Below, piece after piece: positions 11,773 to 13,499 of a stretch of 13,499 bases of DNA (within the stretch, counting starts at the first letter, position 1; each line of letters begins with the position of its first letter). A program made the translations under genes and the position numbers. The notes under the pieces are model-generated. The model worked only from the letters and a program-made list of their open reading frames with translations, was not told the origin of the DNA and ran no database searches. The DNA lies in contig JAIRPZ010000030.1 in assembly GCA_031256755.1 (NCBI GenBank), positions 1 to 13,499 on the forward strand, given 5' to 3'. This stretch comes from Planctomycetaceae bacterium. GTDB taxonomy: Bacteria; Planctomycetota; Planctomycetia; Pirellulales; Thermoguttaceae.

Positions 11773-13499
11773 TTAATAAACGAAAATCCGCTTTTCCATG
11801 CCGTAAATAACTTGGTCCATTAAATGGCAGTATACTCCTTCAGCAAAGATTTCAACCAACCCGATACCCCCATAAAGCATAGCAAATGGAGTGGCAAAAG
11901 AAGCTGCCGTTGTTATTATGGTAGCCGAAACTATTGAATCATATTGACTATCAATTACAATGGGAGTTCCTATGGCTGCGGGAAACGCCGTAAAGCCCGT
12001 AAATTGATTCAGCCAGCCGGGAATACTCTGCAAGCAACTTAAAATATCATAATCAACACGGTATGAATTGATCAATTGGTTAGCAGCCGCATAATGGTAA
12101 TCATAGAAAACTGTATTTTGATGTAGCCCGGAAGCATTGAACGTGTAGGCATGAAATTGCGACATGATCGAAGCCGCACTTGCCAATCCGCCGCCAAGCG
12201 AATGACCAGTAATATAAGTGTTCGATGCGTTGAGATTACTATTATTCTTAAGCTCATTGGCAATATCCATTGCATAGTCAAACTGTAGAACCCCCATAGT
12301 TCCTAATGCTTGCTGTACATCGGCAGCTAAATCGTTCCAATCGGTTATCTCTGTTCCGGCAAACGCCAAAACATATTTGCCTGTAAGATATTCCCTGTAA
12401 AGAGCGGCGTTGAAACCGTTAATTTGTACTCCGCCGTTCAACAGATCGCGAATATTTTCGTTAATTCCTAAATTCGTCAATACCGCATTACTCTGTATTT
12501 GCAAGGTAAACCATTGTTGGCTGAAACGGTTATAGACAGCATTAGCCGCATACGTTGCAACGAGTTCCGGGTGTTCGAGCAATTCGTAATAGAATGATTT
12601 CTGTTTGGCAACAACATAGGCGACGCTGTCGCTGCCGAGGGATTGTTCATTGCCGTTTCTGATCAACACATACTCAACCGTAATCTTTGTGTTCGGTTTA
12701 CCATGCTGTTCGGCAAGTGCTCTTGTCGTTTGGACATTCTCGCTTATTCCTTCGACATAAAGGACAATTTCCGTCTGCCCCGGAACCCATCCGAGTTCTC
12801 TTAACGTATACGCACCATTCGGCAGACCTGAAGCAATATAAGTCCGCGACATCAATCGTGCAAGGTTTCCGTCTTTCGTCCAGATACGGATAGAACCGTT
12901 TCCTGCCGGTGCCTGATTGCCACCGTCCGTTGCCGTTTTAAACAACGGCACCTGCGCATTGTAAGTAAATAGCAGATTTAACCCGTCTATTTCAACTGCC
13001 GGAACACTTATCACAATCGGAGTAAATTTCGCACTCGAATTGGCTCTCAACTGTGCCCATCGTTCCCGCATGCCGTATCCGTCCCAGCAATCAAGAATAC
13101 CGTCTCCGTCCGTGTCATTGATATTGGGCAGAATCACTTTTCCCGGTGCAAAGAGATGGTCTTCAAGAAGTTCTTCCTGTGCAGAACGATCCGGCAGACC
13201 AAGACCATTATTATTGTCGCTGTCAATGTCAATGTCAATAACCAGTAGATAAATCTTTACCGCTGCGGTGTCGGAAAATTCAGAGGTCTTGCCGTTAATA
13301 CGCAGTGTCACGGTAACGGTTACGTCCCACGAAACAACATTTCGGTCGGCATCAAGAATATCTCTTGCGAGCGTGATCGCTCCGGTATTGCTGTTAATCC
13401 GAAAGAGCGGATTATCGCTGTTCCCTGTCAGAGAATAGACAGCAATCACCCCCTTTGATGCGTCCGGCACAGTAAATAAAGAAGAAAAGGAAAACTCTT
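11773..13499 (-). CDS. Large secreted protein with cadherin-like repeat, calcium-binding motif and C-terminal class 3 lipase domain (N-terminus outside window)
   Basis: The frame stays open to the window edge, so the start is unseen; the GTG at 13470 is internal. Numbering from that codon: about 8-75 is a cadherin-type repeat (VYSLTGNSDNPLFRINSNTG then AITLARDILDAD); 119-131 holds DTDGDGILDCWDG, a calcium-binding loop of the thrombospondin type 3 kind; a beta-rich linker follows; and about 295-565 is an alpha/beta-hydrolase of the Lipase_3 / DUF2974 type. It has YVLAFAGTEITDWNDLAADV, the nucleophile elbow GHSLGGGLAS (Ser424), RVDYD (Asp473 or Asp475) and CHLMD near the end (His549), a complete triad. 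Likely an exported lipase or phospholipase, perhaps a toxic effector, given the membrane protein and ankyrin-type lipoprotein genes right behind it. TAA stop at 11775-11773. Confidence 0.83.
   Translation of the reverse strand, partial: EFSFSSLFTVPDASKGVIAVYSLTGNSDNPLFRINSNTGAITLARDILDADRNVVSWDVTVTVTLRINGKTSEFSDTAAVKIYLLVIDIDIDSDNNNGLGLPDRSAQEELLEDHLFAPGKVILPNINDTDGDGILDCWDGYGMRERWAQLRANSSAKFTPIVISVPAVEIDGLNLLFTYNAQVPLFKTATDGGNQAPAGNGSIRIWTKDGNLARLMSRTYIASGLPNGAYTLRELGWVPGQTEIVLYVEGISENVQTTRALAEQHGKPNTKITVEYVLIRNGNEQSLGSDSVAYVVAKQKSFYYELLEHPELVATYAANAVYNRFSQQWFTLQIQSNAVLTNLGINENIRDLLNGGVQINGFNAALYREYLTGKYVLAFAGTEITDWNDLAADVQQALGTMGVLQFDYAMDIANELKNNSNLNASNTYITGHSLGGGLASAASIMSQFHAYTFNASGLHQNTVFYDYHYAAANQLINSYRVDYDILSCLQSIPGWLNQFTGFTAFPAAIGTPIVIDSQYDSIVSATIITTAASFATPFAMLYGGIGLVEIFAEGVYCHLMDQVIYGMEKRIFVY
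13221..13238. repeat. Three tandem TGTCAA hexamers within the lipase gene
   Basis: TGTCAA is repeated three times exactly. On the coding strand it encodes alternating Ile-Asp (IDIDID) at the start of the Asp-rich linker. The period of six keeps the frame, so copy-number change would alter linker length only. Confidence 0.6.

Overview
The window looks like a planctomycete chromosome of middling GC. Four things point that way: a DUF1559 (pilin-like/SBP_bac_10) protein followed by a small carboxypeptidase-regulatory-like lipoprotein; a valyl-tRNA synthetase carrying a CxxC...CxxC zinc-ribbon insert and a GMSKS signature; a transglutaminase-like exported protein ending its core in WFPCQ; and a secreted protein with a cadherin-like repeat. 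Almost no start has a Shine-Dalgarno sequence. Several starts instead lie close behind extended -10 boxes (TGnTATAAT), and one gene appears leaderless. No database search was run, so the organism assignment rests on family recognition.

Layout. 1-753 (+): 3' part of the DUF1559 protein. 790-869: a palindromic repeat. 923-1411 (+): lipoprotein. 1593-5216 (+): valS, which contains a 472-bp element at 2254-2725 with 25-bp inverted ends. That element holds a complete S23/23S-rRNA-intervening-sequence four-helix-bundle gene in another frame, while the valS frame stays open through it. Two shorter repeat-derived in-frame insertions lie at about 1684-1746 and 3359-3405. 5217-5966: AT-rich spacer with one possible small membrane-protein gene on the minus strand. 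5967-7154 (+): trans-sulfuration PLP enzyme. 7252-8895 (-): OleC-type acyl-AMP/beta-lactone synthetase. 9040-9621 (+): flavodoxin-fold NAD(P)H oxidoreductase, divergent from oleC. 9690-10733 (-): transglutaminase-like exported protein. 10878-13499 (-): an apparent operon of a large secreted lipase (N-terminus outside the window), a three-helix membrane protein, and a broken ankyrin-type lipoprotein gene with three single-base frameshifts.

Two items deserve most attention. The first is the S23-type element inside an essential tRNA synthetase gene. It resembles rRNA intervening sequences in content (a four-helix-bundle ORF between long inverted repeats) and Rickettsia palindromic elements in behaviour (in-frame insertion into a protein gene). 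It also carries the only clear Shine-Dalgarno at a start in the window. The second is the lipase / membrane protein / ankyrin lipoprotein cluster, which has the layout of a secreted phospholipase effector with immunity genes, the lipoprotein being decayed or mis-sequenced. The remaining genes are metabolic singletons with no evident shared pathway.
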